Numbered from the stretch's first letter, positions 10,385 through 21,780 are shown. The stretch: DNA of 64,000 nt from Vombatus ursinus (GCF_900497805.2 NW_020954576.1:76454551-76518550), one strand, 5' to 3'. A program made the numbers and translations. The notes: generated by a model not told the origin, from the sequence alone.

Positions 10385-10560
10385 TTAGAGAATTGTAAAA
10401 AAGGGGACTGAGCCCCTCCAGCCAGAGCCCCTAATTTTACAGATGAGGAAAATGAGACCCAAAGAGGTGAGGGTACTCAGACAAGGTAACAACAGCCAGG
10501 ACCAGAACCTGGACTTCTACACTCCCAGGCCAGGGCTAGTGCAACAGGGCTGTGTCAGCT
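10385..10560 (-). repeat. MIR-type SINE, antisense
   Basis: TTTTACAGATGAGGAAAATG, then CCCAAAGAGGTGAGGGTACT: antisense MIR core. Confidence 0.5.
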
Positions 10561-10904
10561 TTTCTTTGTAGCTTGCATTCCCAATCACTCTGTGGCTGGG
10601 TCAGGTTAAGTGCTCGCAGGACTCAAATCATCATTGTTACCACAGAACAATAACAGTGTTGGAGAGGCCACGTCTTCCTTCCCTCCCTCCCTGCCTTTCC
10701 CCATTTAGTTGTGGCCCCAGACCTTGCTTCACTCTTCTCCAATTCACTAGTCACCTCCTCCAGTTAGGGGGAGCAAAGGAAGCCCATTGAATGATGTATA
10801 CAGTATGAAAGACAGGGGTCCTAAGTCCTAAGTGGCACCTAGACCTCCGAGCTTAGCAACTCCCAAAGCAAGGGATAAATGTAACCCATCATCACTGATA
10901 TCAA

Positions 10905-11045
10905 GAGGCAGTAGAAAGAATGTCAGGTCTGGAAACAGGGGACCTAGCTTTGAATACCAGGATGGTCAGTTACTGCCCGTGTGACAAGCCCAAGATGGTG
11001 CCTGGGGTCCCTTCCAGCTCTAAATCCACAGTCCTACGATATTTC
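10905..11045 (+). repeat. MIR-type SINE
   Basis: GCAGTAGAAAGAATGTCAGG, then GGACCTAGCTTTGAATACC, then CCCTTCCAGCTCTAAATCC. Confidence 0.5.
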
Positions 11046-11389
11046 CTGAACAGCTGTTGTGTGAGTGCCATGTTAAGGTCCAGAGAGTGATGCAGTCACT
11101 GCCTAGAGCAGCTTAGGACAAAGCATGTGGTTCCGACAAAGGATCACTGTGAACAGGCACACCCTGAAGCATAAGCAGGCACAGGGATAAGTACCATTCA
11201 AGTGAAGTCCCATAAAAAGAAAGATCCTTCTTCTGTTGAAATCTATTTCTCTTAGTTAACAAAGGATAAATAGAATCTTTCTGAAATGGTGGTTTTTTTG
11301 GGGGAAGGGGTGCTCTCAGAATCCCAACGCCATTTTACATGCTTTATCTTTAATGCTAGTTCCTACGGCTACAGTCTCACACTAGGCAG

Positions 11390-11592
11390 TCTAGTGGAAA
11401 GACCACTGGACATGGAACAGGGAAACCTGGTTCTAAAGTCATCTCTGACAATGACTAGCTCTGTGAATCTGCGCAGGTCACATCATGTGTCTGAGCCTCA
11501 GTTTTCATCATCTGTGAAATGGGAGTAGTAACAGTTACATTCTCTACATCGAATTGTTGTAGAGAAAGTTCTCCATAAATGTGAAAGCAATT
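11390..11592 (+). repeat. MIR3/MIR-type SINE
   Basis: TCTAGTGGAAAGACCACTGG, then CTGAGCCTCAGTTTTCATCA, then GTGAAATGGGAG: classic SINE layout. The short open frame at 11286-11528 runs through it. Confidence 0.65.
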
Positions 11593-11950
11593 AATCAATC
11601 AACAGGGATCCATTGAGTGCCTATTATGCATGAGGGGCTGTACTAGAGGATGAAGGTACAAAGACAGAAATGGAACGATCCATGCCCATAAAGAGTTTAT
11701 ATCCTATTGGGGTTATATGCATTCATATATACAAAATAAATACAATGTAACTTGGGGAAGGAATTAGCAGTTGGAATGGGTTGGGGGTGGGAGAGGGGGA
11801 ATTGGGGCAGTCATGGAAGAATCAGGAAAAAAATCTCAGGTGCTGAGCTGAGTTTTCAATTAGAGATTTGAAGAAGTGGAGATGAGGAGAGAGTGTATTA
11901 CAGGCCTGGGGGACAGCCTGTACTAAGGCCCAGAGGAGATGGAGTCTTGT
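11593..11950 (-). repeat. L2 LINE 3' part, antisense
   Basis: CATTGAGTGCCTATTATGCA at its left end is the reverse complement of the L2 tail, followed by antisense ORF2 sequence such as TACAGGCCTGGGGGACAGCC. Confidence 0.65.
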
Positions 11951-11984
11951 ATATAAACGATCCATTTGACCAGTGTAACTTGAT

Positions 11985-12240
11985 AAGCATTATATAAATA
12001 TGTTACTCAAACATTCTAAGCACTATGGAAATATAAACACTCAATAAATATTTGTGGAATAAATGATTGATGAAGCAATCAGAGGTGCATTTTAGCTGAG
12101 AAGCCAAGGGGTAAACCTGAAATTTGAATTCCAACTCCACAACCTATTAGGTATTTAGACCTGGCCAAGTCACATCATCTTTCCAAGCCTTTCCATCTTT
12201 CTAAGCCTCTTCATCTGTGCCCTTAGCTCACAGTCCCAGT
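11985..12240 (+). repeat. MIR/L2 fragments
   Basis: A tail ACTCAATAAATATTTGTGGA (11985-12070) is followed by a diverged MIR (12085-12240: GACCTGGCCAAGTCACATCA, then TCTTCATCTGTGC). Confidence 0.45.
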
Positions 12241-12599
12241 GGCAGGAGTTCTGTGTACATTTCAACTGTTATTATTGAATCAATTATTAACTATATAATT
12301 AGATTGATAATTACATAATGTGGAATAATTTTATATGTGTAATACTTATACAAGTAATTGTTATAATTAATACTAGTATGTGGGCCCATTTTCAGTGTAT
12401 GGCAGGCTTAGTAGTATGTAAGATAAAGTGTAGCTGCTTCTTTAGGAAGGTGATCTAGATACTGAAATTAAGTGACCATAAAGAAAAGACACCCTCCCCT
12501 CCTTTTCACAAGTGGGGAGATCCACAGAGATGGAACATTGCATACATTTTCTGACTTTGTAATATATTGATCAGTTTTTCTTGTTTTTTCTCTTTCTTT
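12241..12599. other. AT-rich intronic sequence, no recognised feature
   Basis: A/T-rich stretch at 12270-12370 with many TAATTAT-type words. No repeat is recognised. Confidence 0.4.
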
Positions 12600-13510
12600 C
12601 TTTAAAAAATACGTTGAAAAATGCTCCAAATCACTATTGATTAGAGAAATGCAAATAAAAACCACTCTGAGGTACTCCATGCCTATCAGATTGACTAATA
12701 TGACAGAAAGGGAAAATGACAAATGTTGGAGGGGATATGGCAAAATTGAGATACTAATGCATTGTTGATTAAGTGGTATACCAATTCAGTAGAGCAACTT
12801 GGAACTATGCCTAAAGGAGTGTGAAATCATTTTTACCCTTTGACCAAGCAATACCACTACTAGGTCTATATCCCAAAGAGATAAAAAACAAAAATGAAAA
12901 AGATCTATATGTACAAAAACATTTACAGCAGCTCTTTTAGTGGTGGCAAAGAATTGGAAATTGAAGGGATGTCCATCAGTTGGGAAATGACTGAACAATG
13001 TTGTATATGATTATGACGGAATACTATTGTGCTATAAGAAATGAAGAGCAAGATGTTCTCGGTAAAGTTTGGGAAGATTTACATGCACTGATGCGAAGTG
13101 AAATGAGCAGAACCAGGAGAACATTGTATACAGCAACAGTAATACTGTATGATGATCAGCTGTGAATAACTTAGCTGTTCTCAGCAATACAATGATCCAA
13201 GACAACTCTGAAAGACTTAAGATAAAAAATGCTATCCATCCCCGAGAAAGAACTGATGGAATCTAAATGCAGATTGAAGCATCCTTTTTACTTTCTTTAT
13301 TTTTCTTGTTTTTTTTGTCTGTGTTTTCTTTTACATGACTAACATGGAAATACGTTTTGTATGACTGTATATGTGTAACCTGTATCAAATTATTTGTCTT
13401 CTCAATGAGGGAGGAAGAGAGAGAATTTGGAACTCAAAAGATTTTTAAAATGAAATGTTAAAAATTGTTTTTACATGTAGTTGGGGAAAATAAAATATTA
13501 AATTTAAAAA
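12600..13510 (+). mobile_element. 5'-truncated L1 LINE (ORF2 end and 3' UTR)
   Basis: Begins in the last part of ORF2 (TGCAAATAAAAACCACTCTG), passes CCCTTTGACCAAGCAATACC and GGAATACTATTGTGCTATAA, and ends with the marsupial L1 3' UTR and a GGGGAAAATAAAATATTAAA end. The stop-interrupted frame reads ALMRSEMSRTRRTLYTATVI. It lies about 220 bp before the final KIF26B acceptor. Confidence 0.9.
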
Positions 13511-13728
13511 TATATGTTAATATATTACCATATTACCATATTAATATGGTTATGGCTCTCTGGGAGAGGGAGAGAAGGGAACACTGGAAGAAATTTTGGC
13601 AGTGTAAAAACAGAAGATACAAAGGGAAAGAAACCAATGCAATAGAGCTTGCCACCTGAGCTGGTTTTCAAATCAGTCTGTCTTCTCCCTTTACGCTGTA
13701 TCCCCACCATCTCTCTTTTCTCTTGCAG

Positions 13729-13877
13729 TTGACTTGGAGCAGGTATTGGAACTGGATTCCTTGGAGTACCTGGAAGCCCTCGAGTGTGTGACTGAGCGCC
13801 TAGAGAACAGGGTCAACTTCTGCAAGGCCCACCTCATGATGATCACCTGCTTTGACATCACCTCCAGGCGCCGATAA
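13729..13877 (+). CDS. KIF26B: KIF26B terminal coding exon with stop
   Basis: Completes the split Phe codon, then reads [48 protein letters not shown] and stops with TAA at 13875-13877. The ending [18 protein letters not shown] is what I recall as the KIF26B C-terminus; KIF26A has a related but different ending. Together the three exons encode about 167 residues with no internal stop, so the gene looks intact here. The acidic/leucine repeats ([17 protein letters not shown]) suggest another short helix. Confidence 0.96.
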
Positions 13878-14595
13878 AGAGAGAGTCAACTCTTCCCTTC
13901 CCCTTCCCTCGCCTCCACCCCATCTTCCACCTCCATCCCACTCACCCACAGCCCAGGACTCCCCAGAAATAGTCACTCTCACCCAGGCCCTCTGCAAAGA
14001 CAGCACCCCAAAGACCACGGAATGAGGATGAAGGTCGGCGGCAAGTCTGGAGCGAGCGTTGAGCAGCAGGCGATTTTTCTTTTCCTTTCGTTTCTCTAGG
14101 AAGGGTGCCAACATCAAACCCGCAGTGAAGGAACAAAATGTTGGGAAGGCCGAGGGATATCAGAGCCCCCGAGAGACTGGAAAGAGCACTTTGAGGAACT
14201 TTCAAGGACACGTTTGTACATACAAACTGCAGGCAAAGGCAACCTTGTTCTTTCCTGGCTTTGGCCGAGGAAGGGGCAGGGTGGAAGGTGGACAGCTGCT
14301 GCCGAGAGCTAAACAAAACAACCAACAACAAATACCCGGAACGACTGTTTAAGTGCCTTGCAAATCTTTATTCTCCAAACGTTTATGTTCATACTTTCTT
14401 GTGTACAGATGGTGCTAGTCAAGAAGATTACAAAACAAACAAAAAAAGGAAAATCAAACACATTTTGGAAACGTATTAATGTCTTTTCAGCTCGTTTTCT
14501 CCTGTTTCTGACTTGCTGTTTCTAAGTAACTTGTGTTTGTAGAGATATTTCCTAATCAGTACCACATACGAATAAATGTTAACTGTCTTTTATGG
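13878..14595 (+). other. KIF26B: KIF26B 3' untranslated region (minimum extent)
   Basis: Begins directly after the stop with a C-rich stretch (13900-13980) and becomes A/T-richer toward the polyadenylation signal at 14571. No interspersed repeat is recognised in it. Several overlapping open frames on both strands (13800-14480) lie in this UTR and look like chance. Transcripts may extend further downstream, since 14.6-15.4 kb and 16-19.3 kb are also largely repeat-free. Confidence 0.75.
14571..14576 (+). terminator. Polyadenylation signal AATAAA for KIF26B
   Basis: Canonical AATAAA about 0.7 kb after the KIF26B stop codon, followed by T-rich sequence. It is the first canonical hexamer I see after the stop. 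Other hexamers further on (for example near 18472) could serve a longer transcript. Confidence 0.6.
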
Positions 14596-15439
14596 TTTAC
14601 CTCCAGTAAGGCCACTCAAACAGAATGTGGACACTTCCTGTCGATAGCCAGTGTATTTCCAGCAAGACATTGGGGTGCCAAGTGATCTCAACCACTGTCT
14701 TTCACCATCCTCGTGGACACCGGGCTTGGCTTGGGATGATCATATTTAAGGATCACTTTGGGTTTTGGGGAATGGACGAGGAGAAAGGTGAATACCGTCC
14801 AAATGCTAGGGGCATCCTTTGGGATCTCTTTCCACTACCACCCTCCTCCCTAGCACCCTACCAGCTGACATGGCATCAGTGGGCTTCAAGTACAGTCCCA
14901 CCAGGGAGTCCTGGCAGACATTTGAATTACTATCGCCACACATCCATCATGTATTTGTCTCTTAAAAAGCAACCCCATGGACTGAAGTTTCTCGTTTTAA
15001 TTTTTGTTCCCCAGAAACCTTTGAAATAGAAAGTTAGGGAAAATGCAGAAGTCTCATGTTTCAGTTTGGGAATTTTCTTTTGGGGGCCTCTTCCCTTCTA
15101 GGACCTGTCCAAAGTACTTATTTGCTACTTAGAGCATGACACACAAGTTGGGTTTAAATGAAGGCAGCTTAGTGCCATATAAGATGAATACCTTCTGATC
15201 TCTAAAATACTATCAGAAAATGAAAGAATAAGGGTCCTTCATCACCATGGAACTGCAGAGGGATGCTTTGGCTTTGACCACTCTTCTCTTGCCTCAACCC
15301 TAGAGCAGAGAGGAACAGGGAGATATTTCCTCTTCCTCTTTCCCCTATATGTTCTCCCAGGCTGGCACATTACTAGTGTCCCTCTAAGATAAAGAACTGG
15401 CTCCAGTAAGAATGGGTAGTATGATAGAATATAAGAAGG
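14596..15439. other. Unique sequence downstream of KIF26B
   Basis: No interspersed repeat is recognised. A 134-residue + strand open frame (14625-15029) shows no family features. It may be part of a longer 3' UTR. Confidence 0.45.
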
Positions 15440-15670
15440 CATGGTATAGTTGAGTACTACAATTAAAGTTAAGGAGGTGAATTGAAATCCTACCTCTGGT
15501 ACTTAATAAGCTCTGTGTGACCACAAGCAAGTTATTTCACCTTCTCAACCTCAATTTCATTGTCTCTAACTCCACACAGTGGTCGTGGGGCTCACATGAG
15601 ATGAGTGCTTCAAAATACTTTGCAAATTTTAAAGTACTACATAAGTATCAGGTATTATTATATATGGTTC
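15440..15670 (+). repeat. MIR-type SINE
   Basis: GGTGAATTGAAATCCTACCT, then CTCTGTGTGACCACAAGCAA, then TACTTTGCAAATTTTAAAGT: full MIR layout, diverged. Confidence 0.6.
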
Positions 15671-15724
15671 CCAGATCCCAGAAGGTTATGGCTTTATACA
15701 CAAGTTAGGATGTGTATCTTTTGG

Positions 15725-15860
15725 ATATTATCCCCATTTAATATGTCAAGGATATTGAGGTCAAGGAACTTCCCTGGTAACTACAAGGAATTAGCAGCAG
15801 AAGCAGGCATGGAGTATAAGAGTCTTACCTTCTATCCCAGAGCTCCCTCCAACATAAGCA
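15725..15860 (-). repeat. MIR-type SINE fragment, antisense
   Basis: TATTATCCCCATTTAATATG, then GATATTGAGGTCAAGGAACT; weak but in the expected order. Confidence 0.4.
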
Positions 15861-15981
15861 GCAATGAAATGCAGTGTTGTTTTCATTAGCTTGTTTCCAG
15901 GTTTCTGTACATCAAACCAGACCATCTGAGGCATCTTCTATCAACACACAGAGGTGTCATTACATTTTCAAGCTAGTGCCC

Positions 15982-15984
<3 letters not shown>

Positions 15985-16028
<44 letters not shown>

Positions 16029-16033
16029 AACAC
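15985..16033. repeat. (CA)n microsatellite
   Basis: Uninterrupted CA dinucleotides at 15985-16021, then CAAACACAAACACA. Confidence 0.98.
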
Positions 16034-16035
16034 AG

Positions 16036-19000
16036 AGTCATTGTGACTGGTGAGACACTGGAATCTCATCCTACCCTATAATCAAATACTATCTTTTTGA
16101 AGGCTGATGGGTTTCTTTTCTGGTGGAGAAAAACAGTTGGATTTCAATGAACCATCTTTGAAACCTTATGAATCAGAATGCAATGAAGCCTGCACTACTA
16201 AATCCTTTACTTGTTCTCTACCCCCAGTGAATTACAATTCTAGACTTGACTATTTCATGTACAGAAAGGAGTGAGATATGGAGAAAGATTGATCTGGAAG
16301 AGATTTCATAGTGTAACCATCCTTCATCATCTGTAACTGTCATTCTGTCCCCCAAAACCAAGCAGAGGTACCCCCTAGCTCCTCACTTGTGGCTTCATTT
16401 GACAGGTTACTCTCATGACTTTGCTAATAATAGCTTATGCTCTTAACTTCCTTGTGTCTGTGAATGTGTCCAGCAGTAACTGGACCACTTGAATGCATCC
16501 AGAGGCAAAATCCTTACATTCTTTGTTCTATGCTAAGCTTTCCTTGAGGTCTGACATTCCTGTTCATGACTGATTTCTATTGTACCAAAGGTCTATAATC
16601 TAGAAAATTGTCTGGTGTTTTCAGTGAAAGATCTCTGAGACTTCTGTTACAACAAAATCAGTTGATCAGCAATCTTATTGCTAACCTGAAGTTTATGGCC
16701 GCATCTAGGTCATCACCATGTTGCCTTTAGCAGGCCACCTTCTGAACTCTGGTACCTTTCCAGGGAGACGGTGGAGAAATCTCCAGAGCTTCAACATCTG
16801 AATTGATATGATTCTTCCTTGGGAATTCTTTTCATCTTGCTTCCAACAGTATTCTCCTTTTGTATTTTTTCTACCAAGTCTAAGACACTAACAGGGTAGT
16901 ATTAAACCAAGAGTGAATTTGACAAACTGCCATCTTAACTGCAAAATAATGTCAGACCACATCTTTGAACAAGATTATGGCATTCCACCAAGCCGTGGGC
17001 TGGCATCCTTAACTTGTAGATGACATCCATTCTCTTTGGCCCAATTTTCTATAAGAACTGCCTTAATTTAACCAAACTGCATGTGAGAACATGGAATCTG
17101 TACCATCATGTGCCCATCCCAGTCTGAAACCTATGTGGATCATGGCCTTCAAGGGCAGAGCAAGCGTGTTCTATTATGCTGGAGATAATTCTGTAACTGA
17201 GTAGTCTTTGCACAGTGACCAGGCAGTTAAATGGTTAAAAATAGTGCCAGGCATTATTTCTGCTTCAGTGAAGACCCAAGAAGCAAAAGGGGATGAAGAC
17301 AGAATGTATGTCTGTGGTGCCATGGATCTTTTCACCAATTAAAAGGACCAAAGACATGGTTATTTGAAATAAGCATTTAGATAGAGGGGAAAGTCTTTGG
17401 AATTCATGGGTTTTACAGCAACTGGAGGGGAAATACACTTCAAATAAAAAAGGTACCCTGGTAATCTCAGTCCTGTCTCCCTGGGACTAAATCCGTATTG
17501 CATTTCATGATTCCTGCCTGGTGAGATGTTTCATGCTGCGAAGGAGAAATGGTTTTCTTTATCCCAGGCTTTCCTTTATCACCTGATGTCTACAACCTTT
17601 GATCTTTTAGTCCTTGAATTGCCTTCTGCATCACAGGACAGCTATGTCTAACTTTCATCTCTCCCAAATGAGAGATAGGAAACACAAGGCCTGTTATTTC
17701 ATCTGCCTATTGTGATCCTGAACAAGGAGGGCTTGAGATGCAAATACAGAGTTCTGTCCATTTCCACGAAGGAATCTGAGAACCATGCTGATCCCAGACA
17801 GTAAGGCCTGCAAAGTCTTTTCCTCCCCTTGAAAGCAGAAATGGCAGATGAGCGGAGATTAGACAGGGCAGAAATCTGGCCAGTTTGCTGTAAATTAACA
17901 CCTCCAACTCTAAGCATGATGTCTTACACGTTCTGCTGGGAGGTTGTAGGGATTTTATTGCAGCCACAAATCCTACCCTTGTATCCTGTTTTATGTTTTC
18001 CTAAGGTCCATCTACCAATTAAAACCCATGTAGGCATGCATATGTCCTCTGCTTGGTTCCTGAATTTCTGCTTAAATGTTTGGCCAGAAATGAAAATGAA
18101 ACCTTGTATGAGGATACGGTAAGTCCTGGAACAAGTGGTAAAATTCTTGAATTTCTTTCTGTTTGTATATCAGTTGCTAAAGCTCATTGTTAGCATCAGA
18201 AAGACAGGGAAACTCTGCTTTAACCCCTAGCTTCTTGGGGGATGAGAAGCAACACTTGAGACTCACTGGTAGTCAGGAAATGAAAACACAATTTCACTTC
18301 TCAATGACCACAAATCGTTTCTAATCTAAGTGCAGTCCTTTAGCGGAAAACAGAAACAAAAAACAAACCCACAAACAATAGTTGGTTTTCCAATTGAAAC
18401 AGAAGGACAATTTGTTCATTGTTCTTTCTTGCTGAGATATTAGTCAACAATTTGAGTCCATACCTCAACCTAATAAATCTGGCTGGGTGATGGATTTTAG
18501 AGTCCCAGTACTATAGGTGGGTGGCTATAACAGCAACCTCAATAACTCCTTCCTCTCTTAGTGAAATCATATGAGCAGCAACTAATACTGCCAACTAATG
18601 TTGGTCGACATGACCATTTGAACACTGGCCCAAATTGTATATTTTTTTTTGCTGGTAATTAGTTGGAAGTTGGTGCTGATCCAGTGATACTCCAATGTCC
18701 AGTACCTGTTGTCCTGAGGGTCTCACTGATACTTCCTCTTGGCTCCTCTAGCCATGTAACTAACACTCTTGAAATTCTCGAATTAAGGAGAAATTAAGTG
18801 CTATTCTCTCACATACTGAAAGTCCATAATGATCTGTCTTTCACTGAACCAAATGAAGAGCATGGATATAGGCTAAAAACAAAAGTGTTGCAGAACTTTA
18901 AAGGTATTGCCCTTCTATGTATTAAAATAATCTTTCTCTTTCTCCTCCTCCTCCAGCAAAAATCCAAGTAACACAGGTGGGTGGGGAGGGGATGGGGTGG

Positions 19001-19340
19001 GGATGGGAGTTGGAAACTTTCATTTTCTCAACCCACACAGCAATCTGCCCGACTGCAATTCATCCGAAAGCACTTTGCTTGCCAAATTGCAAACTGGACA
19101 TTCACTCATGGCAGGTAAAAAGGACAACTTTCAAGCTAGGGGAAAAGAGGTTGGACATTAAGCCTGCATTTGCAAGAGACCATAGAAAATTCCCCAAACT
19201 CATTTTTTAACCCTCCCTGAAAGAAACACATTCTGCCTTTGAGTGGTCCTACTCTGAGATTGAGGACTTCTTAATATAATGGAGTTAAAAGTGGTTCTTG
19301 AGGAAGTTTCAGCTTGTGTAATCAATATGGTCAAGATAAG
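16036..19340. other. 3.3-kb stretch without recognised interspersed repeats
   Basis: Reading both strands I recognise no SINE, LINE, LTR or DNA-transposon fragment in this interval, which is unusual beside the repeat load elsewhere. Possible poly(A) hexamers occur (near 17442 and 18472). It is compatible with an extended KIF26B 3' UTR, conserved regulatory DNA, or chance. No convincing exon is seen. Confidence 0.5.
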
Positions 19341-19353
19341 AATATACTGCCCC

Positions 19354-19388
19354 GTGTATATGTACATATGTGTGTGTGTGTATGTGTA
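19354..19388. repeat. (TG)n-rich microsatellite
   Basis: TGTATATGTACATATGTGTG followed by further TG units; imperfect. Confidence 0.85.
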
Positions 19389-19446
19389 GCATTGAGCACA
19401 GTGCCTGGCATACAGTAGGTGCTTAATAAATGTTGAACACTGATTC
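19389..19446 (+). repeat. L2 LINE 3' tail
   Basis: AGCACAGTGCCTGGCATACA, then GGTGCTTAATAAATGTTGAA. Confidence 0.8.
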
Positions 19447-19606
19447 ATACGTGCACACACACATATTTTATGTATACTTAGAAATTAACTTTTTTCCCCC
19501 CAAGATATTCTTCTTTCCCTTCCTTCTCCATAGCTGAGACTGTTGATAATTCCTATTCCACTCAGTGGTGTTTGGTGTATGAAGAGGATATAATTTATTT
19601 GTAAAC

Positions 19607-20113
19607 TCAGGATGTTCGTGTTTTAATAGAGTGGCTTGTATTTGATAATTTATTTACCCTTAGCCATGGTTGGAAATGCTGATCAAAGTGTTCTTCATTG
19701 TTGTGTCCTTCTGCTGGGTCCTTCCATCCTGTTTGTAGCTGTATGATTTTCCCCTTAGCAGAGTCTTCTGGTGGAAAAGTGAGCTTATGGGGAGGAGAGG
19801 TAGATAAACTAGGGGGAAACAGGAACAAGGGTCTGATCCCCAAAATCCAGGACTTAGTTTGGAACCTCTGAGGTCCCATTCTAAAGAATTGTAAGGGTGA
19901 GAAAATGAACTTTCTGGTGAATTTGGTGATAAAGGTGAATTTGGAAATGCAGTTTCCAGTGGTCTGAGAAAAGACTCCAAACCCTTCAGAGGCTGGTTTA
20001 TCTTTAAAGTCCTGAGAAGAATGTTTCAAGTAATAGGTCTTGTGGCCTTGTGTACTCCTAGAAGGTACATTATGAAGGTAGCTGGAGTTTCTCTTTTTGT
20101 ACTTATCTAGCAC
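19607..20113 (-). other. Longest open frame in the window (168 codons), unassigned
   Basis: Open frame starting at a GTG, containing KPASEGFGVFSQTTGNC and PPEDSAKGKIIQLQTGWK. I recognise no domain, signal peptide or membrane segment. Reading stays open upstream for about 25 more codons into sequence that looks MIR-derived. No splice structure supports it. In human the interval between KIF26B and SMYD3 has no coding gene that I recall, so chance is the default. Confidence 0.15.
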
Positions 20114-20274
20114 CTGTTTTTGAAAGACTTCAAAGCACTTTAGTATTTCGTAACCACCAATATCAGAAAGTATTTTGTAGCCTCCTCACCTACCTGAGAG
20201 ATGGAAAGGGTCTGGAGGCATCAATCCCATTGGGAGATAGCCAGGTCTGAGGTTAAGGATAGGAGTAAAGATGA

Positions 20275-20473
20275 TGGGGTTCTAGGCCTGGCTTATCTGG
20301 TAATTTGCTGTGTGACCTTGGGTAAGTCACTTAATTTTGCTGGGCCTCAGTTTCCTCATCTGCAAAATGCTGAATAGTACGTTTCTCACTGGGATGGTAT
20401 GAAAGTAAAATGAGATTATAGATGGAAAGTGCTTTGAAGATATACACTCTGTAAGAATGCTGTGTATTATTTT
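20275..20473 (+). repeat. MIR-type SINE
   Basis: GCTGTGTGACCTTGGGTAAG, then GGGCCTCAGTTTCCTCATCT, then GATGGAAAGTGCTTTGAAGA: well-preserved MIR core and tail. Confidence 0.75.
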
Positions 20474-20605
20474 ATAGGTGGAGAAACTGAGGCACAGAGT
20501 TCTTTAATGACTTGCCTAAGGTCACATAACAAGTCAGCAGCAGAACCAGAATTAAAGTCCAGGTTTCCTGACTCTCAACCTTGCTCTCTCCCTATTAGAC
20601 AAATG
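20474..20605 (-). repeat. MIR-type SINE, antisense
   Basis: GTGGAGAAACTGAGGCACAG, then AAGGTCACATAACAAGTCAG; abuts the previous MIR tail to tail. Confidence 0.65.
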
Positions 20606-20639
20606 TTATGTAAATATTTGAATATGTTCAGCTGCAAAA

Positions 20640-21180
20640 ATGGGCCCATTTACAAATAGGCAGGCAAGAGCAGCCTAAGTGCAAAAAAAGCAATTAAAGT
20701 TCATTTTAAAAATAAATTCATTTACTGAGTTTAAAAACAGTGAATTCACAAACAAATTAATTAAAGCCTCATTTTTAAAAAATCTTGATGAAAGTGTTTT
20801 TAATTAGTCATTGTTTTTTAAACTCACTGTTAACTCAATAAAGGGTTTTTTTTTTAATTGTTTGTTAGCTAGAGAGGTTTGTTTTGTTTTGTTTTCATAA
20901 GCTTCATTTTTTTTTAACCCTGAATCCAACTTTTCTCTTTCTTTAGCTCAAACTTATCTGCCAGTTTGTAAATGGGTCTATTTCTGTGTATGGGTCTTAT
21001 CATAGATATATAAAAATTAGCTGTTGGTGTGATTATAATGAGGCAGCAGCAGCAGCAGTCTCCATGATGGACACAATTCAGAAAGCTGCTGCTAGTCACC
21101 AACGGGCAGCACAAATCAATTAAATTTGTGCCGTTTCTAGTGTAAAAAAAAAGTTTACTGTTTACTGGAAAAGATCTCTG
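20640..21180. promoter_or_regulatory. Candidate conserved regulatory element (repeat-free, homeodomain-type motifs)
   Basis: Repeat-free, AT-rich 540 bp with many TTAAT/ATTAA words (AAATTAATTAAAGCC near 20755, TTTTAATTAGTCATT near 20800, AATCAATTAAATTTG near 21115) and a CAG-repeat block at 21044-21058. The composition resembles vertebrate developmental enhancers. This is pattern-based inference; no alignment was possible. Confidence 0.35.
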
Positions 21181-21489
21181 ACTTTCTGTGGCATATGAGG
21201 TGTGAATCGTTGTCCAAAAAAATCTGGTGTTTCAAAGAATCAAACTCTGGTGGCATTAAATGTTCACTTTTATTCTGCTCATAGTTGTGAATTCCTCCCA
21301 GCTTTGTTCATCCTTTAGGAAGGAAGTGAGGAGAAAACACTGATAGGTGTGGAGAAGGAGAAGATTTGGCATCAAGCCACAACCACCTTGGCTCCTGGTG
21401 CCTCAGGACACTTACAGGGGAGGGACACATGTAGTTCTATAGCCATGCTGCTTGAAGTGGAACTTGGTCAAGGAACTTCATGGTCAAGG

Positions 21490-21780
21490 TCAAGAGAGAC
21501 AAGCAGGTTCAGTGAAAAGAACACTGGCTCCAAAGTCAGAGGACTTGGGTTCAGTTCCCACCTCTGAAACTTACTAGCTGAAATTTACTACCTTGGTAAC
21601 CTTGGTAACTGCTCTTAGTGAGCCTCAGTGGGCTCTCACATTCATTGAATAACCCAGAAGACTGAAGATAGTCACTGGTGGCAATTGGATTTCCTCACCC
21701 ATCAAAGACTGGGTAGATTGGATTGCCTTTAAAATCCCTTCCAGTTCTGAGATCCACCATTGCTATGCTCCTATATCTCG
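21490..21780 (+). repeat. MIR-type SINE
   Basis: TTCAGTGAAAAGAACACTGG, then GGACTTGGGTTCAGTTCCCA, then a decayed core ending in CCCTTCCAGTTCTGAGATCC. Confidence 0.6.

Larger units (their letters stand above)
7921..13728 (+). other. KIF26B: KIF26B last intron, 5.8 kb, phase 1
   Basis: Runs from donor GTAAGTG to an acceptor with a long pyrimidine tract ending TCTTGCAG at 13728. It holds two MAR1-type SINEs in opposite orientation, several MIR fragments, an antisense L2 and a 5'-truncated L1 whose 3' end lies about 220 bp before the acceptor. The stretches 8010-8730, 10560-10900 and 11045-11390 show no repeat or gene that I recognise. Confidence 0.85.
1..14595 (+). other. KIF26B: KIF26B 3' gene portion (introns, last three exons, 3' UTR)
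   Basis: Extent of the gene inside the window. Positions 1-6913 are the 3' part of an intron, followed by exon, a 653-bp intron, exon, a 5.8-kb intron, and the terminal exon with 3' UTR. Orientation is fixed by three exons that join in frame with consensus splice sites. The 5' part of the gene, including the motor domain, lies upstream of the window. The 3' limit is set at the first convincing AATAAA; a longer alternative 3' UTR is possible. Confidence 0.9.

Noticed and set aside
13800-14479. Overlapping open frames of 97-129 residues on both strands after the KIF26B stop
   Set aside because: They lie in the terminal exon and 3' UTR of KIF26B, where GC-rich sequence gives chance frames.
14625-15029. 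134-residue open frame downstream of the poly(A) signal
   Set aside because: No family resemblance and no splice or promoter context.
19389-19446. AATAAA near 19428 as a KIF26B distal poly(A) site
   Set aside because: It is the built-in AATAAA of an L2 tail; no independent support.
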